A DNA stretch of 64,000 nt from CANKJK01 sp040081715. GTDB lineage: Bacteria > Acidobacteriota > Vicinamibacteria > Vicinamibacterales > UBA2999. This document shows, one piece after another, positions 26,222 to 33,830 of this stretch (the first letter of the stretch is position 1; every line of letters begins with the position of its first letter). The translations under genes and the position numbers were made by a program. The stretch lies in the NCBI GenBank assembly GCA_040081715.1, contig JBEBFY010000011.1, positions 1-64,000 on the forward strand. Reading direction: 5' to 3'. The notes below the pieces were generated by a model, which saw nothing but the letters and a program-made list of their open reading frames with translations, made no database searches and was not told where the DNA came from.

Positions 26222-27604
26222 ATGAACATTGTCTGGTCAACGAATCCAGCTCTAGCATTTGTGGCGACGATGCATCTCGCGCTCGTCGTACTGCGCGCAC
26301 ATCGCAACGCGCAGCTTGGGCGTTTCAATCTTGTCGTGCTCATTTCACTTCTGTTTGCGGCGTCGCCATGGATGATGCCGTCGGTCGCAGGTCTCGCACT
26401 CGGATTCGCGGTGCATGTGGGTTGGTTCGTTGCCTGCGAGTGGCTCTTGCCGGGTGCTGGACGTGGACCCGCGTCCACCGGGCCGTCAGCTCATCCGCAG
26501 AGCCAGGTTGCGAGCTCAGAACCAGCGACCAGCCTGGTACAGCTCGCGCGGGCGCCGCGCCCGCCGCACCCACAGCGACAACCGCCACAGTTCGTGCAGA
26601 CGCCCGTTATGGCTGTGTTCGATGAGACTCCAGACATCCGGACGTTTCGCATGGCCAGGCCCGAAGGGTTCGAGTTCAAGGCAGGTCAGTTCCTGACGGT
26701 CCGCGTCCGCGCCGATGGCAAGGAGCACGTCCGCTGCTACTCCATCAGCTCACCCCCGGGAGCGCGGGGTCACCTCGAGATCACCGTGAAGCGCATCGGG
26801 CTGGTGTCCAGCGCTCTTCACTCGATGGTCAGGCCTGGCGCGATGATGTCGGTCCGCGCGCCGGCCGGTGGGTTCCTCTACCCGGCTGCCGAAGATCGGC
26901 CTGTCGTGCTGATCGCCGGGGGCGTCGGGATCACGCCGCTGATGTCCATGCTCCGGCATGCCCTCGATGAGGAGCCCACCCGACCGTTGACGCTGCTGTA
27001 TTCGGTCCGCACGGTCCAGGACATCGCCTTTCACGATGAGATCATGTTTCTCAGCCGGCGGCACGCTCATTTCCGAGTGGCCATCGCCATCTCTGACGGT
27101 CCGGCGAGTGAGCGCTTTCACCCGGGCCGCATCGATGCCTCACTTGTCACGGCGTGCGTCCCGGACATTACGGCTGCGATCTGCCTGCTGTGTGGGCCAC
27201 CGCCGATGCTTGAGGCCGCCACAGCGATGCTGGTGTCGTTAGGCGTACCGCGGGCGCAGATCACGTACGAGATCTTCCAGGCCGCCGTGGCTGCGAGTGC
27301 CGTTCCCGACCCGCTCTCCGTCGCACCCGCAGCGGCGCCACATGGCTCCCATGAGGTGCGCTTCGACCGCAGCGGCCTCACAGCAACCGCCCAGAGCACC
27401 CACACGATGCTCGAGGTGGCAGAAGACTGCGGCGCCGGAATCCCGTCTCTCTGCCGGGCAGGCGTGTGCGGCACCTGTCGTACGCGCGTCCTGGAGGGTC
27501 AGGTCAGCTGCACCTCACGCCTGCTCGATGAGGAGGACCGCGCCGACGGATTTGTCCTGCCCTGCGTGACCCACGTCCTCGGCGATTGTGTTGTCGATGC
27601 CTGA
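26222..27604 (+). CDS. Membrane-anchored FAD/NAD(P) oxidoreductase with C-terminal 2Fe-2S domain
   Basis: The domains of this 460-residue protein run in order. Two or three hydrophobic N-terminal segments (about 8-26 and 34-77) come first, then a Pro/Gln linker to about 125. A ferredoxin-reductase FAD domain has RCYSISSPP at 171-179. An NAD(P) domain has GGVGITPL at 233-240 and CGPPPM at 324-329. A plant-type 2Fe-2S domain has Cys 411, 416, 419 and 448. This is the layout of an electron-transfer reductase that takes electrons from NAD(P)H, or returns them, at the inner membrane. The cytochrome b-like gene follows 12 bases later. Confidence 0.88.
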   Translation: MNIVWSTNPALAFVATMHLALVVLRAHRNAQLGRFNLVVLISLLFAASPWMMPSVAGLALGFAVHVGWFVACEWLLPGAGRGPASTGPSAHPQSQVASSEPATSLVQLARAPRPPHPQRQPPQFVQTPVMAVFDETPDIRTFRMARPEGFEFKAGQFLTVRVRADGKEHVRCYSISSPPGARGHLEITVKRIGLVSSALHSMVRPGAMMSVRAPAGGFLYPAAEDRPVVLIAGGVGITPLMSMLRHALDEEPTRPLTLLYSVRTVQDIAFHDEIMFLSRRHAHFRVAIAISDGPASERFHPGRIDASLVTACVPDITAAICLLCGPPPMLEAATAMLVSLGVPRAQITYEIFQAAVAASAVPDPLSVAPAAAPHGSHEVRFDRSGLTATAQSTHTMLEVAEDCGAGIPSLCRAGVCGTCRTRVLEGQVSCTSRLLDEEDRADGFVLPCVTHVLGDCVVDA

Positions 27605-27616
27605 GCAGGTCACAGC

Positions 27617-28537
27617 ATGAACAACGCAGAATCGCTCAGACACCCGGCAGCGTCTGCCGCCCGGGCGCCACTCGTGCTTCGCGGCAACGTGCTGACAGTC
27701 AGCGCGGTCACGGTCATCGCTCTTACGGCTGTGGTGCTCGTCGGCCTTGATGGCTGGCAGTACTACACCACCCCGATCGCCGAGCGCGGGTATGCCTCGG
27801 CTCACCGTCTGTTGCGGCCAACCGGGCGGATCGGACACGTGTTCGGGGTGTTCGGATTCCTCATGATGCTTGTCCCCGTGGCGTACGCTGTACGCAAGAA
27901 GGTGCGTCGCTTTCGAGAGTTCGGCGCCATCAAGACCTGGCTCGACGTGCATGTCTTCGCCGGCATCGTGGGCCCGGTGCTCGTCACGTTTCACACCTCC
28001 TTCAAGTTCAACGGCGTCGTGTCAGTGGCGTATTGGTCGATGGTTGCCGTCGTGCTCTCGGGCTTCGTCGGGCGCTACCTGTACGTCCGCATCCCGCGCA
28101 GCCTCCGCGGTCTGGAGTTGACCAGGGCCGAACTCGATGCGCGCGCGTTGGCGCTCAGCCAGGAGATTGCGGGCGCCGCGCTGCCTGACGCTGTCCTGGA
28201 AGACATCGACGCGTTCGAGCACCGCGTGGCGCCAGCACCCGGACGCCAGTCGCTCGCCGCCCTCTTCGTGGGCGAGATCCGGATGCGGCGTGCAATCGAG
28301 CAGTTTCGCCGTGCGGTCGATCGGCACGGCGTGGCGTCCACGCTGTACGACGCTGTGGCCCTTCTGGTGACCGAGCGCGCGACACTTGCCAGGCGCGCGG
28401 CGTACCTTCACAAGACAAAGAAGCTGTTCGACCTGTGGCACGTCTTCCACATGCCGCTGGTCTACATCATGTTCGCCATCGTCGTGGTGCACATCGCAAT
28501 CACGGTCTACATGGGCTATGTGCCGTTCATGGACTGA
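27617..28537 (+). CDS. Cytochrome b-like inner-membrane protein
   Basis: A 306-residue protein with about five transmembrane helices (residues 20-43, 72-92, 110-127, 133-157, 277-300) and a cytoplasmic helical stretch between the fourth and fifth. Helix three has His 112 and His 126, and helix five has His 278 and His 292. Two H-x13-H pairs at identical spacing are the classic arrangement for binding two b haems across a four-helix bundle. Further histidines at 63, 74 and 275 are near the membrane surface. It should carry electrons between the FAD/2Fe-2S protein encoded upstream and the 23-haem cytochrome encoded downstream. I do not recognise the family by name. Confidence 0.75.
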   Translation: MNNAESLRHPAASAARAPLVLRGNVLTVSAVTVIALTAVVLVGLDGWQYYTTPIAERGYASAHRLLRPTGRIGHVFGVFGFLMMLVPVAYAVRKKVRRFREFGAIKTWLDVHVFAGIVGPVLVTFHTSFKFNGVVSVAYWSMVAVVLSGFVGRYLYVRIPRSLRGLELTRAELDARALALSQEIAGAALPDAVLEDIDAFEHRVAPAPGRQSLAALFVGEIRMRRAIEQFRRAVDRHGVASTLYDAVALLVTERATLARRAAYLHKTKKLFDLWHVFHMPLVYIMFAIVVVHIAITVYMGYVPFMD

Positions 28538-30347
28538 GGATGCCGCGCCGCACCTGAGCGCGACGCCACGGCTCGCCGTCGGCGCTCTGGCGGCGGCGGT
28601 CTTCATGTTCGGTCTCCTTGGCTCGGCTCGGGCGGGACAGCTCGGCGCCCTGGTCTCACCAGGCCCGCTTGCCAGGGCGCACGCCGCGCTCGAGGGGGGC
28701 ACCAAGTGCCAGCAGTGCCACGAGGCCGGACGGAAGGTGACCGCCGTGCGGTGTCTCAGCTGCCACAAGCCGATCGCGGCTCGGATTGCGGCGCGAAAGG
28801 GCGTGCACCGCAGCGTCACCGAATGCGTGTCGTGTCACGTCGACCACGCTGGCGTGGACGGTGATCTTCGCCACCTTAAGGTGGCCGGCTTCAATCATGC
28901 CGCCGCCACGGGCTACGCCCTCAGTGGCCTTCACGCTGGAGCCGCCGTCACATGCGCTGCGTGCCACAAGGGCCGCTCGTTCCTCGACGCGCGCACTTCC
29001 TGCAACGGCTGTCACGTCGATGTGCACAAGCCGTCCCTCGGCTCAGACTGTTCGCGCTGTCATACGACAGAGGTGCGGTTCAAGCAGTCACGCAAGGGCT
29101 TTGATCACTCGACAGCTCGGTTTGCGCTCTCGGGGGCTCATAGCGCAGTGACGTGCGAGAAGTGCCACCAGGGCGGCCAGTTCCGAGACATGAAGATGCT
29201 CCGGGGACGTGATCTCGGGTCCTGCGTGGCGTGCCACGATGATCCACACGGGAAACGGTTCGGCAGTGGGTGCACCTCGTGCCACACGACCGCGATGTGG
29301 AAGACCCCGAGTGTCAATCATGCAAGGACGCCGTTCCCGCTGGCGGGCGCCCACGCCAAAGTGGCCTGCGCGAAGTGCCACCAGGGCAAGGCCATGACCG
29401 AGCCCGTGAGGCACGACCGGTGCGCGGCCTGCCACGCCGACGCGCATCGAGGAAGCGTCAAGGAAGATTGCCGCACGTGCCACACTGACACCTCGTTCAA
29501 GGGTGCGCCGTTCGACCATGCGGGGCAGACGCGCTTTGCCCTCGATGGCAAGCATGTGGGGCTGGCCTGCGCCAAGTGCCACACGTCCGTCTCGGATCAA
29601 CGCGTGCCGTTAGCCAAGAAGGTCCTCGACTACCGAGACGCAAAGATCGAATGCGTGTCGTGTCATGCGGACCGCGATCCGCACAAGGGGCAGTTTGGGC
29701 GGACCTGTGATTCATGCCATCGTGCCGCAACGTTCAGCGTGAAGGGATTCATTCACTCCCGCGCGCCGGAGTTCTATGCCGGACAGCACGCGACGGTCGC
29801 CTGCGAGAAGTGCCACGTGCCGGACAAGATGTTGCGGCCGGGGACACCCGCGGCGATGCAATGCGTGTCCTGCCACAACGACGTGCATCTCGGGCAGGTG
29901 GGAGCCCAGTGCGAACGCTGCCACGGTGTGGAGGACGCCAAGTTCGCGGCCAAGAAGTTCTCACACGAGCAGAGCCGCTATCCGCTCACGGGCAAGCACC
30001 GGCAGACCGAGTGCACCAAATGCCACCATGAGGAGACACGTGCTTTCCCGTCGAGGACGGGTACGGCCGTGGCATTCGCTCGTATCGTCACCGAGTGCGC
30101 CGCGTGTCACAAGGACCCGCACATCGGACAGGTCGATCTTCGCTGCGAGACCTGCCATCAGACCGCCTCGTTCGCCATCACCCCATTCGTCCATAAGGGC
30201 ATGGACGACTTCTTCGGCGGATTTCACCGCAAGTATGCCTGCAAGGATTGCCACAAGGCTGAGACCGGGACGTTCCCTGCCGGCAAGGGCACGACCGTGC
30301 GCTTCCTCGTTGGGCGGACGTGTGCCGCGTGCCATCCACGCTTCTGA
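28518..30347 (+). CDS. Exported 23-haem c-type cytochrome
   Basis: The 609-residue product has a signal peptide (LAVGALAAAVFMFGLLGSARAG) and 23 CXXCH motifs, about one haem per 25 residues. The motifs fall into repeated units of three haems per about 65-75 residues (CAKCH then CVSCH-DPHKG-FG then CDSCH-F-HS). Each repeat starts with a hallmark such as FDHAGQTRFALDGKH, whose histidines can act as distal ligands. It is probably a periplasmic electron wire. The ATG at 28518, which overlaps the cytochrome b-like gene by 20 bases, is the only ATG in frame before the signal peptide; an ATG at 28540 is out of frame. Confidence 0.9.
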   Translation: MCRSWTEDAAPHLSATPRLAVGALAAAVFMFGLLGSARAGQLGALVSPGPLARAHAALEGGTKCQQCHEAGRKVTAVRCLSCHKPIAARIAARKGVHRSVTECVSCHVDHAGVDGDLRHLKVAGFNHAAATGYALSGLHAGAAVTCAACHKGRSFLDARTSCNGCHVDVHKPSLGSDCSRCHTTEVRFKQSRKGFDHSTARFALSGAHSAVTCEKCHQGGQFRDMKMLRGRDLGSCVACHDDPHGKRFGSGCTSCHTTAMWKTPSVNHARTPFPLAGAHAKVACAKCHQGKAMTEPVRHDRCAACHADAHRGSVKEDCRTCHTDTSFKGAPFDHAGQTRFALDGKHVGLACAKCHTSVSDQRVPLAKKVLDYRDAKIECVSCHADRDPHKGQFGRTCDSCHRAATFSVKGFIHSRAPEFYAGQHATVACEKCHVPDKMLRPGTPAAMQCVSCHNDVHLGQVGAQCERCHGVEDAKFAAKKFSHEQSRYPLTGKHRQTECTKCHHEETRAFPSRTGTAVAFARIVTECAACHKDPHIGQVDLRCETCHQTASFAITPFVHKGMDDFFGGFHRKYACKDCHKAETGTFPAGKGTTVRFLVGRTCAACHPRF

Positions 30348-30384
30348 ACGAGTGAAGGAGCCGGTGCCGTCAGTCGAACTCGAG

Positions 30385-31896
30385 CTAGTTCTTCGCGAGG
30401 CGCAGTTCGCTGTGCTCCAGATCCATCGTGACCTTGTAGGGCGAGAGGAACTTGTGGCCCACGATGCCGCCGATCTCGAAGCCCAGCAGCGCGCTCGGCG
30501 TCCTGAGGTTGAGCACCACCAGCGGCAGGTTCGAATAGCGCAGGTTGTTGAACGCGAGGTTCACGCCCGGCAGCAGGAAGGCGTCCCGATCCCAACCGGA
30601 CATGCCGTACACCTTGAGGGCGATCCGCCGGGTCGGCTTCATCTGCAGCCCGGCCGCGATTGCCGTGCTGATCGAGATCACCTGGCCACCGGTATCCACG
30701 ACGAAGTAGGCGGGGTGCGCCTCGTTCAACAGGCCACGGACCAGGGCGAGCCGCTGGATCCGCATCGGGAGGGCGAAGTCCGCCTTCTCCTGTGGAATGG
30801 ACCGCGACATCGTGATCAGGCTGTTGCGGTAGTCGATCACCAGTGACAGGCCAAGTGCCAGTGGCGAGAAGCTGTCGCTTTCCCGCTTGGGAATGCGTGC
30901 GCCAAGCCCAGGGTTCTTGATGAGCACTGGCACGTTCCTGACCATGAGGGTCCCGAGTTCCAGGGTGTCGAGACGGCCCAGTTGCAGGCCGCGAAGGCCG
31001 ACATCTCCGACGCCAGCGCTGAGCGTGTAAGTAATGGGACGCACTCGCAGGTTCCGGGCGGTCTCTTCCGAGATCACGGTGTCCTCGGCGCCTGTATCCA
31101 GCACCAGGTCCCGGGCGCGCTCGCCGTTGATCTTCGCCCGCACCATGACCTTCTCGTTGACCAGCTTGAACGGCAGCGTGTAGCTGACGCCAGGATCCCC
31201 CCCGACCTCGACGGGCGTCTTGCCGGCAAACGCCCTGAGGAAAGTGACCTCCGCCCGTGACCACGCCGCACGGTCGCTGCGGTCCTTGTTCGGGAGCAGG
31301 TTGATGAAGTTCGTGTAGGAGTTTGCGGCGTCGTCGAACCGGTTCAGCCGCTCGTAGATGTCGCCGACCTGGAAGTGGATCTCGCCGTCCCTGGGCGCGG
31401 AGGCCGACGCGGCCAGCGCCTCGGTCAGCGCAGGCTCGAGCTGGTTGCGTGTCGCGAGCGAACGGGCCACGCCCAGTCTGCCTCGCGAGGACCCAGGCAC
31501 CTGCTTCACCACGTCTCGGTACACGGCATCGGCTTCGTCGAACAGGCCGCTCGACCACAGGGCGTCGGCCTTGAGCGTGGCGGCCTCAACGTCCCCGGGC
31601 AGCTCGCGCACCAGCCGCTCGGCGTCGATGAGGGCCGTGCCCCACTCGGCCACGACCAGCGACGTCCGCACCTTCCACTTCAGCGCCCGCTGCGAGAGGC
31701 TCCGGTCCGGCGACGTGGCGGCCCGTTCGAAGGCCGCCAGCGCCTCCTGGTAGCGCGTGTCGCCGGCGAGGATGGTCCCGAGCTGAAACTGGAGCTCGGC
31801 GTCAACGGCGGTCATGGGACCAGCCGCCCGCACGGCCAGCGTCGCCGCTCCGGCAACGGCGGCAACACAAACGGCACTGACGAGGGCGTGGCGCAT
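30385..31896 (-). CDS. Exported TPR protein with two retropepsin-like aspartyl protease domains
   Basis: The 503-residue protein has a signal peptide (VCVAAVAGAATLAVRAAG) and TPR helices (residues about 28-215, with YQEALAAFERAATSPD and IHFQVGDIYERLNRFDDAANSY). Two retroviral-type aspartyl protease halves follow, with active-site motifs LVLDTGAEDTVIS and FVVDTGGQVISIS. Each half of such enzymes normally supplies one Asp, so this chain could form a complete pepsin-like site by itself. The start at 31896 follows a purine-rich ribosome site; a longer frame to 32007 runs into nuoI. It lies 43 bases downstream of nuoI. Confidence 0.82.
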   Translation of the reverse strand: MRHALVSAVCVAAVAGAATLAVRAAGPMTAVDAELQFQLGTILAGDTRYQEALAAFERAATSPDRSLSQRALKWKVRTSLVVAEWGTALIDAERLVRELPGDVEAATLKADALWSSGLFDEADAVYRDVVKQVPGSSRGRLGVARSLATRNQLEPALTEALAASASAPRDGEIHFQVGDIYERLNRFDDAANSYTNFINLLPNKDRSDRAAWSRAEVTFLRAFAGKTPVEVGGDPGVSYTLPFKLVNEKVMVRAKINGERARDLVLDTGAEDTVISEETARNLRVRPITYTLSAGVGDVGLRGLQLGRLDTLELGTLMVRNVPVLIKNPGLGARIPKRESDSFSPLALGLSLVIDYRNSLITMSRSIPQEKADFALPMRIQRLALVRGLLNEAHPAYFVVDTGGQVISISTAIAAGLQMKPTRRIALKVYGMSGWDRDAFLLPGVNLAFNNLRYSNLPLVVLNLRTPSALLGFEIGGIVGHKFLSPYKVTMDLEHSELRLAKN

Positions 31897-31939
31897 GGGG
31901 ACCCTCCCGCGGCGGTTGACGGAACGAGTGGCTGGTGCC

Positions 31940-32401
31940 CTAGCGCGTGTAGATCTCGATCGGCGGGCCGTCGTACATCTGATCGACACGCACGATCTGC
32001 GCTTCACGGCTGTAGTACCCGAGTTCGTAGTCCTCGCTCATGATGAGCGCCTTGACCGGCTTGGTCGGGCACACCTCCGAGCAGAGACCGCAGAAGCTGC
32101 AGCGCGACAGGTTGAAGTCGAAGTAGTCGAGCACCTTGATCTTGTGACCGGCCTCGCGATGGCCGCCGAGCGCGATCAGGTCATCCGGGCACGCCTTGGC
32201 GCACTGGTCGCACACGATGCAGGTCTGCGCGCCGGTGGCTGGCTCCACCTGGAGGCGCAGCACGCCTCTGAAGCGCGGCGACACGGGACGGCGCTCGGCC
32301 GGATACTGGAACGTGAAGGCCGGCTGCGGCGTGTACTTCAGCGTGAGCCAGAGGCCCTTCAGCAGGTCGACCAGGAAGATCGATTTGAGGAATTTGACCA
32401 T
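31940..32401 (-). CDS. nuoI: NADH-quinone oxidoreductase subunit I (two 4Fe-4S ferredoxin domain)
   Basis: The 153-residue protein has the two complex I NuoI clusters, CIVCDQCAKACP and CSFCGLCSEVCP, and the N-terminal amphipathic helix LVDLLKGLWLTLKYT that lies against the membrane arm. The C-terminal YELGYYSREAQI segment is also typical. NuoI carries electrons to NuoB in complex I. The start (32401) lies five bases after the nuoB stop. No other complex I genes except nuoB are in this window. Confidence 0.92.
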   Translation of the reverse strand: MVKFLKSIFLVDLLKGLWLTLKYTPQPAFTFQYPAERRPVSPRFRGVLRLQVEPATGAQTCIVCDQCAKACPDDLIALGGHREAGHKIKVLDYFDFNLSRCSFCGLCSEVCPTKPVKALIMSEDYELGYYSREAQIVRVDQMYDGPPIEIYTR

Positions 32402-32406
32402 GGTGC

Positions 32407-32937
32407 CTAGCTCTTGAGCAGCGTCGGTTCGGAGTCGCCGACCATGATGACGCGTTCGTGGCGGAGGACAGTCCCTTCCTTTCGGATCCGATCCTGCAGG
32501 CGCATCAGGCCATAGAGGAGCGCTTCCGGCCGCGGTGGACACCCTGACACGTACACGTCGACCGGCACGATCTTGTCCACGCCCTGCAGCACGCTGTAGG
32601 TGGGAAATGGCCCGCCGGCGTTCGAGCAACTGCCCATGGACAGAACCCACTTCGGCTCGGGCATCTGGTCATACAGCCGGCGCAGCACGGGGGCCATCTT
32701 CTTGGTGACGGTGCCGGCCACGATCAGGAGGTCTGCCTGGCGGGGCGACGCGCGGAAGACCTCGGCGCCGAAGCGGGAGATGTCGTAGCGCGAGGCGGAG
32801 GCCGCCATCATCTCGATGGCGCAACAGGCGAGCCCGAACCCCATGGGCCAGAGCGCCGAATAACGGGCCCAGTTCAGCACCTTGTCGATGTTCGTGGTGA
32901 TGAAGTTGTCCTCGAACTTATGGTCGATCAGGCCCAT
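32407..32937 (-). CDS. nuoB: NADH-quinone oxidoreductase subunit B
   Basis: A 176-residue NuoB with its N2 cluster cysteines: the tandem pair in GLACCAIEMM, then SMGSCSNAGGPF and VSGCPPRPE. NuoB passes electrons to quinone. The ATG at 32937 begins MGLIDHKFEDNFITT, the usual short N-terminus; the longer reading frame upstream overlaps the ferredoxin gene. The isolation from nuoA, nuoC, nuoD and so on is unusual. Either the complex I genes are split between loci in this genome or this pair serves another complex. Confidence 0.93.
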   Translation of the reverse strand: MGLIDHKFEDNFITTNIDKVLNWARYSALWPMGFGLACCAIEMMAASASRYDISRFGAEVFRASPRQADLLIVAGTVTKKMAPVLRRLYDQMPEPKWVLSMGSCSNAGGPFPTYSVLQGVDKIVPVDVYVSGCPPRPEALLYGLMRLQDRIRKEGTVLRHERVIMVGDSEPTLLKS

Positions 32938-32950
32938 GTCTGCTCCGGGG

Positions 32951-33211
32951 TTACCTGGGAAAGTACCGCGCGTTGACGGCGACGAAATGGTTCCACTTTG
33001 ACGGCATTTCGTCCAGCGGGAAAATGGCCTCCACCGGACACGCCGGCACGCAGGCCCCGCAGTCGATGCACTCGTCGGGGTGAATGTACAGCATCTCGGC
33101 CCCGGCGAAGTCCGCCTCGTCCTTCCGCGGGTGAATGCAGTCGACCGGACACACATCGACGCACGCGGTGTCCTTCGTTCCGATACAAGGCTCGCAGATG
33201 ATGTAGCTCAC
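32951..33211 (-). CDS. 7Fe/8Fe-type bacterial ferredoxin
   Basis: An 86-residue ferredoxin whose first motif (CIGTKDTACVDVCPVDC) has the wide C-x7-C spacing of 3Fe-4S/4Fe-4S ferredoxins and whose second motif is CIDCGACVPACP. This is the FdxA/Thermus-type 7Fe pattern. It is a soluble low-potential carrier. The GTG at 33211 gives the standard SYIICEPC N-terminus. It lies 13 bases upstream of nuoB, suggesting that this ferredoxin feeds the NuoB/NuoI proteins. A TAGGAT hexamer lies 23 bases before the start. Confidence 0.9.
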   Translation of the reverse strand: MSYIICEPCIGTKDTACVDVCPVDCIHPRKDEADFAGAEMLYIHPDECIDCGACVPACPVEAIFPLDEMPSKWNHFVAVNARYFPR

Positions 33212-33370
33212 GATAGCCGCCCGCCGACAGGCCGATCCTACCCCACCCGTGGCCGCCCGGGGTCCAATCGACCGGTCTGCCCGGCACTGAGACGCCGGTC
33301 CCGTCCTTCGCAGGCGATTCCAGCGTGACACACGCAGCAGCGGGCATTACCCTTGCGGCTGGGAGTGGAC

Positions 33371-33790
33371 ATGTCCACCAAAGACTGGCACATCGGCTTC
33401 CTGGGAACGGCAGCACTGGCGGCCGCCATCACGGCGTTTGCCTGCGGTGGCGGCAGCACGCCGACGACCCCGTCACCGTCGCCCGGCCCGTCGCCGGCCC
33501 CGAGCAACGCGGCCACCATCACGATCACCAGCGCAGGCGCGTCACCACGGAGCGTCACCATCGCCGCCGGCGGCCGCGTGACTTTCGTCAACAACGACAC
33601 GCGTCCGCACGACATGTCGTCGGACCCGCACCCGGAGCACACCACCTGCCCAGCCATCAATCAGGCCGGCTTCCTCTCCGCCGGCCAGAGCCGCCAGACC
33701 GGCAACCTGACCACCGTGCGCACCTGCGGCTTCCACGATCACGACCAGCCCACGAACACCAGCCTGCAGGGCACCATCGTTATCCAGTAG
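33371..33790 (+). CDS. Cupredoxin-like lipoprotein
   Basis: A 139-residue protein with a lipobox (ITAFAC, Cys about 25), a Thr/Pro/Ser linker (TPTTPSPSPGPSPAPS) and a plastocyanin-like beta domain. Possible copper ligands are the His in RPHDMSSD and the CGFHDHD loop (Cys and His), which come in cupredoxin order. The downstream Met ligand is not obvious. It would be a small electron carrier on the periplasmic face or cell surface. A TTG six codons upstream is an alternative start. Confidence 0.72.
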   Translation: MSTKDWHIGFLGTAALAAAITAFACGGGSTPTTPSPSPGPSPAPSNAATITITSAGASPRSVTIAAGGRVTFVNNDTRPHDMSSDPHPEHTTCPAINQAGFLSAGQSRQTGNLTTVRTCGFHDHDQPTNTSLQGTIVIQ

Positions 33791-33816
33791 CGGACAACGG
33801 CCGCCGGCGCCTCAGG

Positions 33817-33822
33817 TACACT
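33817..33822 (+). promoter_or_regulatory. -10-like hexamer TACACT
   Basis: TACACT ends eight bases before the lipA ATG at 33831, leaderless spacing. The alternative TTG start at 33822 would lie inside the hexamer. Confidence 0.38.
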
Positions 33823-33830
33823 TGGGATCG

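Noticed and set aside
28540..28560. ATG at 28540 as start of the 23-haem cytochrome
   Set aside because: It is one base out of frame with the haem motifs; the in-frame ATG is at 28518.
30376..30391. Small hairpin GAACT-CGAGCT-AGTTC between convergent genes as a bidirectional terminator
   Set aside because: Only five base pairs, no T-run, and it covers the stop codon of the aspartyl protease gene.
30224..31558. 444-codon minus-strand frame over the end of the 23-haem gene and the protease gene
   Set aside because: It overlaps two well-supported genes in the wrong frame and has no recognisable domain.
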